Assembly (NCBI RefSeq): GCF_037975245.1
Contig: NC_092570.1
Coordinates: forward strand, 8,369,001 to 8,433,000
Direction of reading: 5' to 3'
Source: Apostichopus japonicus
Lineage: Eukaryota > Echinodermata > Holothuroidea > Aspidochirotida > Stichopodidae
Length of the DNA: 64,000 bases
Shown here: one piece after another, positions 31,696 through 46,500 of the stretch
How the letters are laid out: every line of letters starts with the position of its first letter
How positions within the stretch are numbered: position 1 is the first letter of the stretch
Notes under the pieces: generated by a model
Databases searched by the model: none
Told to the model about the DNA's origin: nothing
Seen by the model: only the letters and a program-made list of their open reading frames with translations
Translations under genes and position numbers: made by a program

Positions 31696-34600
31696 GTTGC
31701 AAACTTTTCAGCAGCGTGTTTTATTATATGCTAAAGTTTCGTTATTCTAATGAACTAAGGAACAATTTCAAGTACACTAACATTTGCACGTTTACTGTGA
31801 ACAGAAATTCAATTCTGTCGTTGTGGAAGTCGGTTTAACGGAATGAACAAACATATTTTGTGTCGTTTTGAACAAGAAGTTTTCATGTACTTCCCTAGAA
31901 GTTTGATAAGACGTATTCATGTTAGTTTATTGTGTCTGAAGCATCACTATGTATGTGCAACATATATCGTTAACACCATGTCCGCCATGTTGATAAAACC
32001 ACAGCGTTCTGTCATTATGTTGACCAAAGCTAAAGCCTCGCACACCACACTGAAAACATCGCAACTTCACTTATCGTGTTGTTAACTCCACAACCTTTAT
32101 CCATCATGGTATATTAAATATATTATTGTTAATATATTATAAAACTGTTAATATAATAAAACTGATTCAAATAATCGTTTTGTTTTAAAAAAAATGCAAC
32201 AATGCTTACGAATAGTTCTTAACATTTTGTCGGCACCTTAACATTTCCATATCTAAACCTACATCAATCCATTCACTCATTCCCTACCCTGTGTGATATC
32301 GTATTTACGTGTAAATAAAATGCGTATTAGTACATAGGACCTGTAGTTTAATAGTATTATGCGTGGGTGTGTAAACTGCGACTGCACTTTATGTTATTAT
32401 CTCATTCGAAACTTCATTTTGGGCTTCTTATCCTTTAAAGGTCATCATTGGCGTGTTGGAAGACATTTAACAGGGTGGGGAAGGGGGGGGGGGGGAGGTG
32501 GCCGAAGGCGTTTGCCTATAAATGTCATCATTTTGATGCTTCCAGACTGGCAATGTACACGCGTTTAATCAGTCCTTAACGGTTAATACATTTTTGTATT
32601 CCATTAACCACAAAACCTTTTTACTCGGTTACTTGATGCTTTCATAAATGATTATGCAGAAGTTTTATGGGTTGCGTTATTCATTAATATGCATACTCAT
32701 TAATATGCATTCTTATTTATGCCCGAGCAAAAATACATATTAAAGTGGGTATATATGGTCTGGTGTATACACCTGTTACATATGTTATGATTTATTCTGA
32801 AAAGAAAACAACGAATTATAAAAGCAAGAAAAACAAAAATACACTTTGATATGCACGCATCAAATAAGCAGTAACAAGCAGCTTGGACGGTGGTATTAAA
32901 TATTTACAATCGAAACAAATTTAAAGCAAGTGAGCGAAAAAAATAGATAGATAAGAATATTAGAAAAATAAAACAAAGCGACAACGAAGAGAATCAACGA
33001 TACAACAATTGGAAGTCACTATTAATCTGTACGAAAATTTGAACGAATAAGGAAATCTGAATATCTGACGAAGTTATAACTAAAGAGAAATATATGAATA
33101 TATAATATAGGCTATGGTTTTATATGCATATATAATATATGCATATATAATATATGCAGTGTAGCATAGCATGGCGTGGTAACGCTTCAGATGACTCTAG
33201 ATCGACTCTAGGTAACTCTAGAGGCCCTAGATCGAATTCCGCACATATACTGGGATTTTTAGCTGTGTTATATATAGTAGGCCTATGTCATTTACAATGT
33301 ATTGTACAGTCAGCATATTAAAATAAACCATTTATATGTTATTTGCAGCATAGTTAGGTATACAACACGCTCCAGCTTACATGTCTCCTCACTTCTGCAC
33401 TTTTTCATCTAACTTGGTGTTTGTAGTATAATGAATCATGTGATATACGATGGTGTGAGACCCAACCACGAGTCCAATTGAGAGTATATATGGTTCAACA
33501 TTTGTTCATGTACCAAGCAGCAGAAATGTATGTACAATGGATAGATGAATAATTTGTGTATGTTTCAGTATCTCGTAAACTTCTATCTTATATGCTGCCT
33601 CTTTACTGTTGCACTTTCTTTATCTACCACTATGTCTACCTATAAGAAGATTTTAACCCGCTGATCACTCTATTGCTTTGAAATTAAATTATCGAAGAAG
33701 ATTGTAACCCCCCACCCCCCCCCCCCAAAAAAAATTGAAAGAAAACTTCCGCATGTTACAAGCTGTAGATCGTTTTAAGCAAACAGCACATGTGCCTATA
33801 TTTAAACAATGGTTACACCATATCCCTCATCATGCGAGAAACGGAAACACATCGTCATAAAAGTTACACAAAAGTTAAAAAAACGCAAATTACATATATA
33901 GAAGCAAATACGTGTCTGTAAAATTTAACATTTTGGTTTTCCGCCTTTTCTCTCCCTCTCCCCCCCCCCCCCCCTCAGATATCAGGAGGCACGCTTCTCC
34001 CTTTAATAAGGCGATTCTATGCGGAGTGATTCGACTGGTGAAAGAATGAATTAACCATGAAGTAACTAATCTCTTCCGCACGAAGACACGTGACTGCATC
34101 CGTCGTTACGATAGACTGCTTATTCTGATTGGCAGACGATGGAACTCCGACTGATCTCAGACTAAAGAGAATTTCTATATATCCGTGAGTGACGACACTT
34201 GAAAATCGTTAACCGTGTCAACATACGTTCATTTACCACTTTTCGCCTTGTTTGTTCGTGCGGCGGAAAGATCTCTTATCTGTTGGGAGAGTACACATAT
34301 TATGATGCGTTTGTTTGTTAAAAGTACCTCGTGCGCATTAGAGAAATCAATAACGCATTATGTACGTCAATTCTGTCTGTCTTCATCAACAATTCCATAG
34401 CAATATATGGGCATGAATGATCGAAACATATGCCATATTATTCTATTTACAGGCAACACAGATGGTTATCTTGTTTAAAGTAGCAATATTGAGATCCAGT
34501 TTATTAATCTTCTCTCTCCATTTTAAGAGTTTTATAAAGTAAATGGGGGGGGGGGGGAACAGGCATTTCATAGATTGACATCTTTTCACGGCGGTGGAAC

Positions 34601-35246
34601 ACCTGAGGGCACGTGGGAATCGCGTCCCGTGAACCCCTCTCCACTTTAGTGGAAAAAAACTGGGCAACTGGCCCCATTTGTTATTTAAAATGTGCTGTTT
34701 TTTATTCTTCGAAAACTGCAGAAAAAAGTTCCATTATTGGTTTATTTAAAAAAAAAACTCTCGAATAGACCTATCACCAGGAATTGTGGTACGGAATGCA
34801 CAGTTAATTTGTTTTTGATAATTTGAGGTCCTTTTGTGGTTGTCCGGTCACATGGTCCACATCCCCTCGAAGGCTTTGCACTCTTCCCGCCCCCCCCCCC
34901 GCTCCCCAACCAAAATTCAACCCATCGTCTGTCAATCATGCATGGATTGTTTTATATAATGCTGAGAGAGAGATATCCCTATATACAAAGTCTATATACA
35001 TCTGTTTGGTCGCTTTTATCAAATGTTTTCATAAATAATATAAGAAACTTGATAACAATTACTACCTAAATTTATATAATTATGCAAGGAAATTAGGATT
35101 CATTCCAGTCTCCATAATTTAGTTATTTCTGTCGCATATTATTTCATCTTTTTCCACTTCTATCTTTGCACAATTTTCTCGTAATATCAGATGGCTAATC
35201 ATTTTGGAGGTTACTACTAGACCAGAATTTTCTATTGAAGTATAAG

Positions 35247-37031
<1,785 letters not shown>

Positions 37032-40000
37032 AGGACGGTGCTATAATGATGTAACCAAAAGAATTAAGAGCTAATTACTTCCATGTTGAGATGTAAGATA
37101 CAAGAAAACATCTCTGCACTCTGATTGATCGAAGTATACATAAGCTGTCTGATGATTTCGTCACATAGTCTGTCGCTCTTCTGTTCACTATCGCACCTCC
37201 CTCCGCAAAGAACGCCACGCGTACGTCTTGCATATTCGAGGTGATATAGATATATACCTCATACAGTAAATTGCTTGAATGAATGTTTTGAGATGTGGAA
37301 AATGGTCAAGAAATAGCTATCATCTGTTTTTATTAATCATAACGAAAAGAAGAAGCAAAAACGCCATCCCAGCTAAACAAGTAATGACACAGGGATCACC
37401 ACATAAATAGGAGTGGATGACGAAATGGGAACATGACTGAATTCATTTTTTTTTTGCTCTTTCAAATAGCATTCATATCTAATTTCCCAGTCAGTCGCCA
37501 TGGTTTGATATACTTATATACTCCTTTGAAATGTAAACGTCTTTTGATACGTGGTTTATGTGAAACGTTGTGATAACGCATTCTTTCTGGATACTAATTT
37601 AATACTAATTTACAGGTCTAGAGACCTACTTCTAATACATTTCACATCTCGTACAATACATTTATAATGTTAGAGGCCTACGTCTACACGACCTCTGGTC
37701 GCCTGTACCATCATTACACATGTTCTGACGACATCAGCACGTGAATGGATTACGCACAATATGAATAACTTGGACACCTGGAAATTAGTCTGGTCTGATT
37801 GCGTAACGTCGACAAGTACGATGGATTATCCTCTCATATGCTTTTATATATGTTTTTATATATGTTTTTGATAAGCATCTCAGTATTTACTAACTTCTAG
37901 TTTCAAGTGTTTTATTTGTCTTCATGCTAACGTATCTGCTATAGCATATTGGATGGCAGAGAACATGTATAGTCCTGGTTATAGTCTTTCAAATAGAAAC
38001 ACGACAATTCTTGTGTGCCACAGTATGTATGCGCCGACGAGGGGTAGGGGAGGGGGTAGCACCACTCCATCGGGTTGGAGTATATGTTTTATATATTTCC
38101 ATCTTTGACAATTCAGTGTTATTTGCAGCTCACTTAGCTTTGAAGGTTACTGGGAGGCATGGTGTTGACGTGTCCCATGCATGTCCCTGGTGTTTCTAGT
38201 ATATACTTCAAGTCGTTTTGTTTTAATTTATGAAAACCCAGTTCTACAACCTTCAGAAACACTATGTTTAAAAAGTTTTTAAATATGTTTTGTCATATTC
38301 TATATTATTTGTACACAAATCACAATCAGACAACGTCTATCCTGGAAATTCCAAAGACGATGTTGAATAAAGTAATTAAGTACAGGAGTAAAACGTTATG
38401 GCTATATATATATTAGGCCTATTACTAATGGTGCTACATTGCTACAACAGGGTCCGCAACCGTGTGCTAAAAGAGCATAGAATTTATTTGTACTCATATT
38501 TCTAGTATTTCTATCCTCACATTTATTCAACTTTTTCAAGAATTAAAGAAACATGTCAGTTTTAAGGTGGGTGTTTCTCTTGATGGTGGGAGTTGGGGAT
38601 GGGGTACACTTTTATTGCTGATGGTGCCGGGAAGTTGCCCCTGTGTGCGGGTCCAGGAGGCGAAGCCCGTGAAGCTATAGTTTTCCAGATATTTCTTTGT
38701 CTCTCGAAAAGACTTTCAATGCACAAAGTATTAAAGGAGTTACTCTGAAATTTCTTCGAGACTGTTTTTCTTTTCTCTTTAGAAGAAATTGGGAGAAGGA
38801 AAGTGACTCGGACGCCCCTGAGTTCCAATGTGGTTTTATATGGTATAACGTGGTTAATCGTTTTTTGCACTAATTGGCACATTGTTCTGATGTATATATG
38901 AATGGTTTATTCTTCAATACTAACATTCACTACTTCTTTTACTTGTTAATGTTTTTTCTATATACGTTTCTTGATGACGTAGTGTCTGTGTTGTAATATC
39001 TTTGTTGCCATAGTGATATATGGTGGATTTATGGTGCTGGTCACTATATAACGTTCCTCATTGCACTGACATTGTGTTAAAAACTACTGCGGTGCTTGTT
39101 AAATCTTTTGTTTCAAGAAAATGACAAACGATGAATGCGTATATATATTTTTTGGAAAGTTAAACAGATTTATTAAAGGAGTTGTTTTTCCAATTTCGAC
39201 GTTCATATGATTTAGTAAACTGATACCATCAGTAATAAATATTTAGGCATAAAATATTTAGACATATAAAATATTTAGACATAAAACATAAAATATTTAG
39301 AAATCAAATTTCCATTGTATACTTTTTAGAGGTATGCGGAAAGAGAAAACTATATGTCACGTGCTGATATCTCACTATGTAATGTTAATTAAATTAACAA
39401 ACAAGGACTAATAATGTCGGCCTTCAATGGAGGACGCAGCCATGTATGTATGTGAAAGAAGCCGGATGGCTTATAACCATGTCTATACTTGCCTATACTT
39501 ACATGTATATACTCAAAACAACTGCCTGTATTGTCCACTTTTAAGACTAAACAACTGAATTGTTATTACATTATTTATTACAGATAAACGTCATATTTGT
39601 TTATTCAAACGACCTGTACATGTGCAGTTAACAATTCTCTCTTTAATTTTTAGTACGGCGTATGAATATTTCATAGCTTCCAAACCAGTCACGTCGCTGC
39701 TGTTGCTATGGTCTATTGATGCATCGCATCAACGTATTAGGCTTCTTATACATGTAGTAACAGGTGTTTCTACGTGTAATTCGCATTATAGTCTGCATAA
39801 TTCATATAAGAGGAAAGCAATAGTATTTCTATCTCTGTCACATTCTATGTATTTTTGTCACCGACTTCCCTGGAAGTTAATGGAATGAAACGGCTACATT
39901 TTCCACCGAGAGACATGACGTATACCACAACACCGACAAGATTAATGGAATATAAAGTAAAAGTACAGAAATATATTAGCAGCGAAACATAATAACAAGG

Positions 40001-40260
40001 TTGGTTGGTTTCTAATCATAATATATAGCAACATACGTGGAAAGTGAAATTTTGTTCAATTTTAAACTAAAATTAAATGACAGACGCTGATATGAATTAG
40101 GTCGGCATGTGTTTTCGCCCAGTTGCCATGGAAACAAATCTAAATTAATTAAACAATTCGTGCTTCCGCCCGCCGATCTGGACACAATTATATATTAAAG
40201 GCCTTCAGTGTAATCAGAAACGCCCACAAAAAGGCTATACGGGCTAGATCAGCCCAAAAC
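37032..40260. other. Likely 3'UTR of the small gene, then non-coding sequence
   Basis: A candidate polyadenylation signal AATAAA lies at about 38365 ('gttgaataaagt'). A short tandem 'taaaatatttagaca' repeat lies near 39245-39305. No further gene was recognised. Confidence 0.35.
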
Positions 40261-40400
40261 ATGTATGTATGTATGCGTGTGTGTATGTGTGTATATATGT
40301 ATGTATGTATGTATGTGTGTATGTATGTATGTATGTATGTATGTATGTATGTATGTATGTATGTATATATGTATGTATGTATGTATGTATATATGTATGA
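40261..40400. repeat. (TATG)n microsatellite
   Basis: About 35 units of GTAT with GTGT and ATAT variants. The alternating Met/Tyr/Val/Cys frames are not genes. Confidence 0.96.
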
Positions 40401-40992
40401 ATTTCCTTCAAGAAATGGACTTATCATTCAACGTTTCCACAAGATAGTTTGTATTTGTAAATGAAATCAAATCTCCATATGCAATCTGAACTAAAAAAAA
40501 AAGGTCAATGCTTAAAATAACATTTGTGGGGAGTTTGCTACAACCCATGTATCAATAATATGATGGTCTTAAATGATATTGATAAATCGACAACTATTCA
40601 ATACTGTCCTTGACGATTCATCTAATTACCTCAGCATTGTCTTATAGTCTTTATCGCGGATGAAAAGAAGGGAAAAAAAGGAATGAAATAAACAATTTCA
40701 TCAAAAGCATCTTCATAATGTATATGTTTTTTCAAAAATGCATTTTGTAAGAAACGTCACATAAGAGATAGCACGTACGGACAACAGAAACCAGAAAATT
40801 TGATCCACCTCTCAACCCAACTCCCCCTTCATCGCGGTTGTAACCGTTCATGATAATGGCTGTGTTACGTCAAACGTAGCAGTGCATGGGAGTCCCTTCG
40901 AAATGGCGATACATTCTGAAATATGATCGCACAAGGGAGTTGTTATTTTGGGCTCATTGATCTCACTTTGGTGAGCGTTCTTCTGTGTACCG

Positions 40993-41549
40993 TATGGAAC
41001 GCCATGTTAACATTTTTTCAATAGTTCGAGATATCTTCATTTTAATTCGAGATATCTGCAATTGATTTCAGATATCTCCAATTCAATTAGATATATCAGA
41101 AATTGCATTTTCGATATCTTGAATTTTATTTAAGATATCTCAAATTGATTTTAAGTATATTTTAAGAATATATTAAAGATATCAAAAATGGTAACATTAT
41201 TTAAGATATCTCGAATTGAATTGGAGATATCCAAAAATTGAATTAGAGATATCAAGAGTTCGAATTAGAGATATCGAAAATTTAATTAGAGATATCAAGA
41301 ATTCGAATTAGAGACATCTCTTATTCTATTTTGGATATCTCGAATTCTATTCCCGATATCTCGAATTCAATTTGGGATATCTCTAAATCTTATTCTTGAT
41401 ATCTCGAATTCAATTTCTGATATCTCAATATGTTTAAATTATCGATATATGGATATTAATTAGAGATATCTGGAAATAAATTAGAGATATCTGGAAATGA
41501 ATTAGAGTTATCTGTGATTGTTGAATAAATGTTAAAATGGCGTTCCATA
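40993..41549. mobile_element. 557-bp TIR element filled with GATATC-type repeats
   Basis: The ends TATGGAACGCCAT... and ...ATGGCGTTCCATA are inverted repeats extending about 30 bases with mismatches. A perfect 6-bp duplication GTACCG flanks them (40987-40992 and 41550-41555). The interior from about 41028 to 41515 is a chain of roughly 20-bp units 'gaatt.gagatatc' in both orientations, around 20 GATATC or GATATCT motifs, so nearly the whole element can fold on itself. It has no coding capacity. Related ends occur at 48734-48910 and 18040-18078. Confidence 0.85.
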
Positions 41550-42737
41550 GTACCGTGCATCTGAACTGAAAAGAATAGATACAATAAATATGATCTTAGC
41601 TTAAAATGGCAGAGTATTAATACATATATGTTTTAAATCTGCCAAATATCTATCAATTTTTGTTATTGTCTCATGAAACCATAGACAAACAGGAGTCGAA
41701 ACTGATATAAACAAACATAAATTTTTCAAGACTTATCATTATAAATGTCGTGCGCCAGTGTCTCGTGTCGTTTTGGGATAATTGTGTTATGATGTGCAGA
41801 AGGAATCTGTTCGATCGACTAGAAGACCTGAATGTTACACAGTAGGTAGTTGTATGCATTCATGTGTCACGCTGTATAAGGAAAGATTTCTTAATTCTAC
41901 TCTCTACTGACCCGACAACTCACCCCTCAAGGTATATCGATATCATGCTCTCACGTCATTGGTGACGTAATTGGTGACGCCGAGTGTAACGTAGGAGTTA
42001 TAAACAGCTTCCTGGCATAGTATACCTAAATAAATAGGTACCGGTAGCCTATATGGCCACATACCTCAGATAAATAATTTTACAAGAGGTTATACTCATT
42101 TAATTTGCTGTATTGTTGGGAGATGGGGGTGCTTAGATGCACGAGGGAAATTTCAGAATGAGTATTGTTTGAATATGTTAATTAACCAATGCAACAAGGA
42201 TTTCCCTATGAAGAGGTTGAGATAAAGAAGGAGAAAAAAACACTTAAGGGAAAGTTAAGATATGTAGAAATTTTATCATATTTGTCTTGCATATAGACTT
42301 CCTACCTAAGGGATATCGAACAATCTTTTTATTTCTCAGAAAACAGTTATCGTACTAGTTATACCCTTGATTGTGTAAATGTAACCAAGCGTATAACCAC
42401 TGTAACCTGTGTAGATATTGAAGGCACCGTTAATCATGGTCACCTCAGACTTTGAAGGCCCGCATAGCTTTTGTGCGAACGCAGTAAGCTTGACACAAGG
42501 TTGTTGTACAACAATATCCCGTGAAGGTGCGTTAAATGCCAACTTGCCCAGCCGAGCAGAACCATCCTTTCGAACACCAGGACGTGTGTGAGTATCGTGT
42601 GTGTGTTACAGCTATGATGTCTGTGTGTATATCATCCTACAACTATTTGCCCATGTAAAGTCCGATACAGTGTAGTGGAAGAATTTAAAGGAACGTACAG
42701 AGATACACAGACGAAGAGGTGTACCTAATATCGCAAG

Positions 42738-43316
42738 ATGGGCCGCAAGATGGGCCGCAAGTTGCCTTGGAGGCGACGGGCATTTCGCGAGGATCACAAA
42801 GGCCATAAAAAAATCGACTTAGATAAGGTTGGAAGCTCCTCGTCTGACTCTGACGGCGAGAATGGACGACATGGTGACACACTTGACGAGGTCGAGACAA
42901 GTATGATGGAAAACACAAACATTGAGGCTGGTGACGTCAACGTTTCCGAGGAGGAAGATGAGGAGGGTGCCGACCCATTTGATGGAGGTAGTTTTCACAT
43001 CGGCGGACTAACAATAGATGACCAACCGACTGTAAAGACAGTCAAAGAGGCAGTCGTGATATCTGACATTGGTAAGTCGTGGGCCTTTGAATTTAATATA
43101 ATACAAGACTATATACAGGCCGCAGCAACTCAACTGAGACAACGGAAGGACGGGGAGGGGAGGGGGAGGGGGAGGGTGTAAAGGCGGAAGAGATCAGTAC
43201 ATTATTTTACTCGTAGTTATCAGATATGGTACGTCGCTACAATTTATAACGGTGTTGAACGAAGCTGTTTTTTTTTGTTGGCATATGTAATAATTTTAAC
43301 ATATATATATATATAT

Positions 43317-43354
<38 letters not shown>

Positions 43355-43407
43355 TATATATATATAAATATATATATATATTTATATATATATATATATT
43401 TATATAA

Positions 43408-43439
<32 letters not shown>

Positions 43440-43444
43440 ATTTA

Positions 43445-43528
<84 letters not shown>

Positions 43529-46500
43529 TATCACAGGATCCTGTACCATTTTTTTAACCAGAACGGTTGTCGGAACTTCTTCAGGATGGTTCTCCAATCG
43601 GTGATGGGCTTCTCATTGCTGTAAGCCTGAGATGTCCTCAAATCATCCAAACTATTTGTAATTTCATCGGAACAAAGGTAAGGATCTGTATATACTCTAT
43701 CGATTAGAAATCCCATTCCATCAACAGAGAGGACGAATCATTTCTCAGACTGATTATTGAAACACCTTCCGTGGCGTTTTCACATAATTTATGAGATTTA
43801 TTTAGGGCCATGCAGTTAGTTCGTATATCAGCCTCCAGCTCATCTCGGCGTCCCATTTTTTACAAAGATTTCCTAATCTCTTTTCTTCTTCTTTTTTTTT
43901 ACAAACGTTTGTATACTTTTTGTGAATAGGTTGTTGATGGATTAACTTTCTCTATTCATCATGTAGATACTGTGGTTCTGAACGGCAACGAACTACACTT
44001 AATTCATTAATTTTAATTAATGGCTGAATTACGACTGCGCAGGCTGCAGAAACATGTTTCAACTGATATATACTGTTTCAACAATTCACGATTTAACAAT
44101 AAAAAGACACTGATTTTACTTATACACTACACTTCCATCTTCATTAAAACCCATAAATAATATAATGATTCCTTTGTTATTATCATAGTCTACCGTATAT
44201 TTTTTTATTTTGCATATTTTTAAAGGATCCATCAGAGAGTCATAACATAATCAACGGATTTGCTTCTGGACACGAGTTCCTCGCATCCACCACAGCGCTG
44301 CAACTAGCAGCCAAGGAAAATGACTTCGACACGATTAAGGTATGAATGCAGGTTATGGTACAACTACAGGCACCTTTTATTGAATTTATTAATTTTTTAT
44401 AATTTAACAATTTATTTCTGACAGAGAATTGGGGTGGGTGGTAATGAGGGCAGGTCTGTTTACGTGATAGGTCGGCTTGGGAACCGTGATGTCTTGGAAA
44501 AATGTTCCTATAAAAGTTTCGATTTTGTATACAACGATTTAACCCCTTAAAAAGATACACTCTCCATTCCGCCCGACCCCCCCCCACACCCCACCGCCTC
44601 GCCCGCCCGCTCCAACTTGAGCAGCTCAGCTTATTTTTCTGTTCGTCTCGTTGCATCAAGAGTTGGGTGTTTTCATTTATCTGCATACTACCTCGGCAAA
44701 ATCTTGATGCAGCCTGTATACACTCTAAATACACTTATGATATACAACTCTTCATAAAGAATTCGAATCGAAGTCATTATGTTTCCAAATCTAATAAAGT
44801 TGGGAAAATTTTACTCTTGGGAAGTAAACAGTTATCGATAGATCTGCCTCTAATCTGGTCAGATGAGACAAGATGCCGTCAAGAAAAGTGGACAAATCAT
44901 TTCTCGAGGGTTTATTGCGAAGATAACTTGCCATGTACGTGATTCATATAATTCTACTAGTAAATCAAATCTGTCGGCCATATTGGGTTCCATCTGCACG
45001 TAGTTGCTCTAATTCATAATAAACTACACGCCTTTTGCTAAGTGAGACTCGGGGGTATTGCTGCAAATAATCGGCCAGCCTTTACGATATCTATGGATTT
45101 CGTTTATGCGAATCCTCGTGTATTCAAGATACAGTCAGTATTTCATCAAATACGAGGATCTCATCAAAACAAAAAGCCTGCCACACGAATTTGCTGCTTA
45201 CTACGGAAGCTTAAAAGTGCTATCAACATAAGTTGCCAATGTTCAATTTTTTACTTCATTTCAACTGAGCAATCCAACAATTTTCTGATTTTTGATAAGA
45301 TATTATCTAGTTATCTAACCAATTTACTGAAATTGTTGACTTATTGGGGCAAAGTATTACTTATGTTGATGGTATTTTTAAGCTTCCGTAGCTTACCGAT
45401 CATCCTCAGAACTCACAAACCGGCGATATTGAATTTCTGACTTTATAGCGCAGAAACAATCGTTCTCCTGAGATGGAATGGTGTGGGAGGGGGTGGGGCG
45501 TTGGGGCGTTGGGGAGACGGGACAAGGGGTGAGGGGAAAGTAGTTATTAATGTGGTACAGGTCCTTCCTCTACCATTCAAAAACTTCTGGCTCGATTCCC
45601 CTACTAATATCGTCTTATTCCCTGTTTTTTTTTTCTCTGCTTTTATTTTCATTCCTTTCTCAGATTTTGATCCGACATGGCGCGATGCTACCGGACTTAA
45701 AGTCATGTTTACATGTTCCAGGGGTCAAGGGTGACAAGCTCCTGGAATGTTTTTCATTTCTTCAATACGTAAAGGCAATTGTCAGTCCTTCACTGATCAT
45801 CCTGACCGAGACGAACCCGGTGGGTCGGGCATTCCGACTCGCAGTTGACTTAAGCAGATACAGCGAGACAGGAAACCTTAAACGAACACTGCAGAGTCAC
45901 CCGAGGTAAGCTCGCTTGTAGGTCATGTATTAGTTACCTTAATGGGTTTATGGAGGAAGCTGGCGTGTGGGTCATGAAAGCAGTTACCTTAATGGGTTTA
46001 TGGAGGAAGCTGGCTTGTAGGTCATGAAGTCGTCACCTTAATGGGTTTATGGAGAAAGCTGGCGTGTGGGTTATGAAGCAGTTACCTTAATGGGTTTATG
46101 AAGAAAGCTGGCTTGTGGGTCATGAATTAGTTACCATAATGGGTTTATGGAGAAAGCTAACGTGTGGATCATGAAGCAGTTACCTTAATCGGTTTATGAA
46201 GAAAGCTGGATTGTGGGTCATGAATTAGTTACCTTAATGGGTTTATGGAGGAAGCTGGCTTGTGGGTCATGAAGCAGTTACCTTAATGGGTTTATGGAGG
46301 AAGCTGGCTTGTGGGTCATGAAGCAGTTACTTTAATGGGTTTATGGAGGAAGCTGGCTTGTAGGTCATGAAGTCGTCACCTTAATGGGTTTATGGAGAAA
46401 GCTGGCGTGTGGGTCATGAAACAGTTACCTTAATGGGTTTATGGAGGAAGCTGGCGTGTGGGTCATGAAGCAGTTACCTTAATGGGTTTATGAAGGAAGC

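Noticed and set aside
33180-33240. Cluster of CTAG and TCGA sites considered as cloning-vector polylinker
   Set aside because: Order of sites does not match a polylinker I know and flanking sequence looks genomic.
44240-44734. 164-codon minus-strand frame
   Set aside because: It is antisense to TRPC exon 3 and its flanking intron. The plus-strand exon has splice signals and a recognised family.
45042-45440. 132-codon frame in TRPC intron 3
   Set aside because: Exon 3 joins exon 4 (45664) directly in phase and in family order, and this frame has no matching domain or splice sites.
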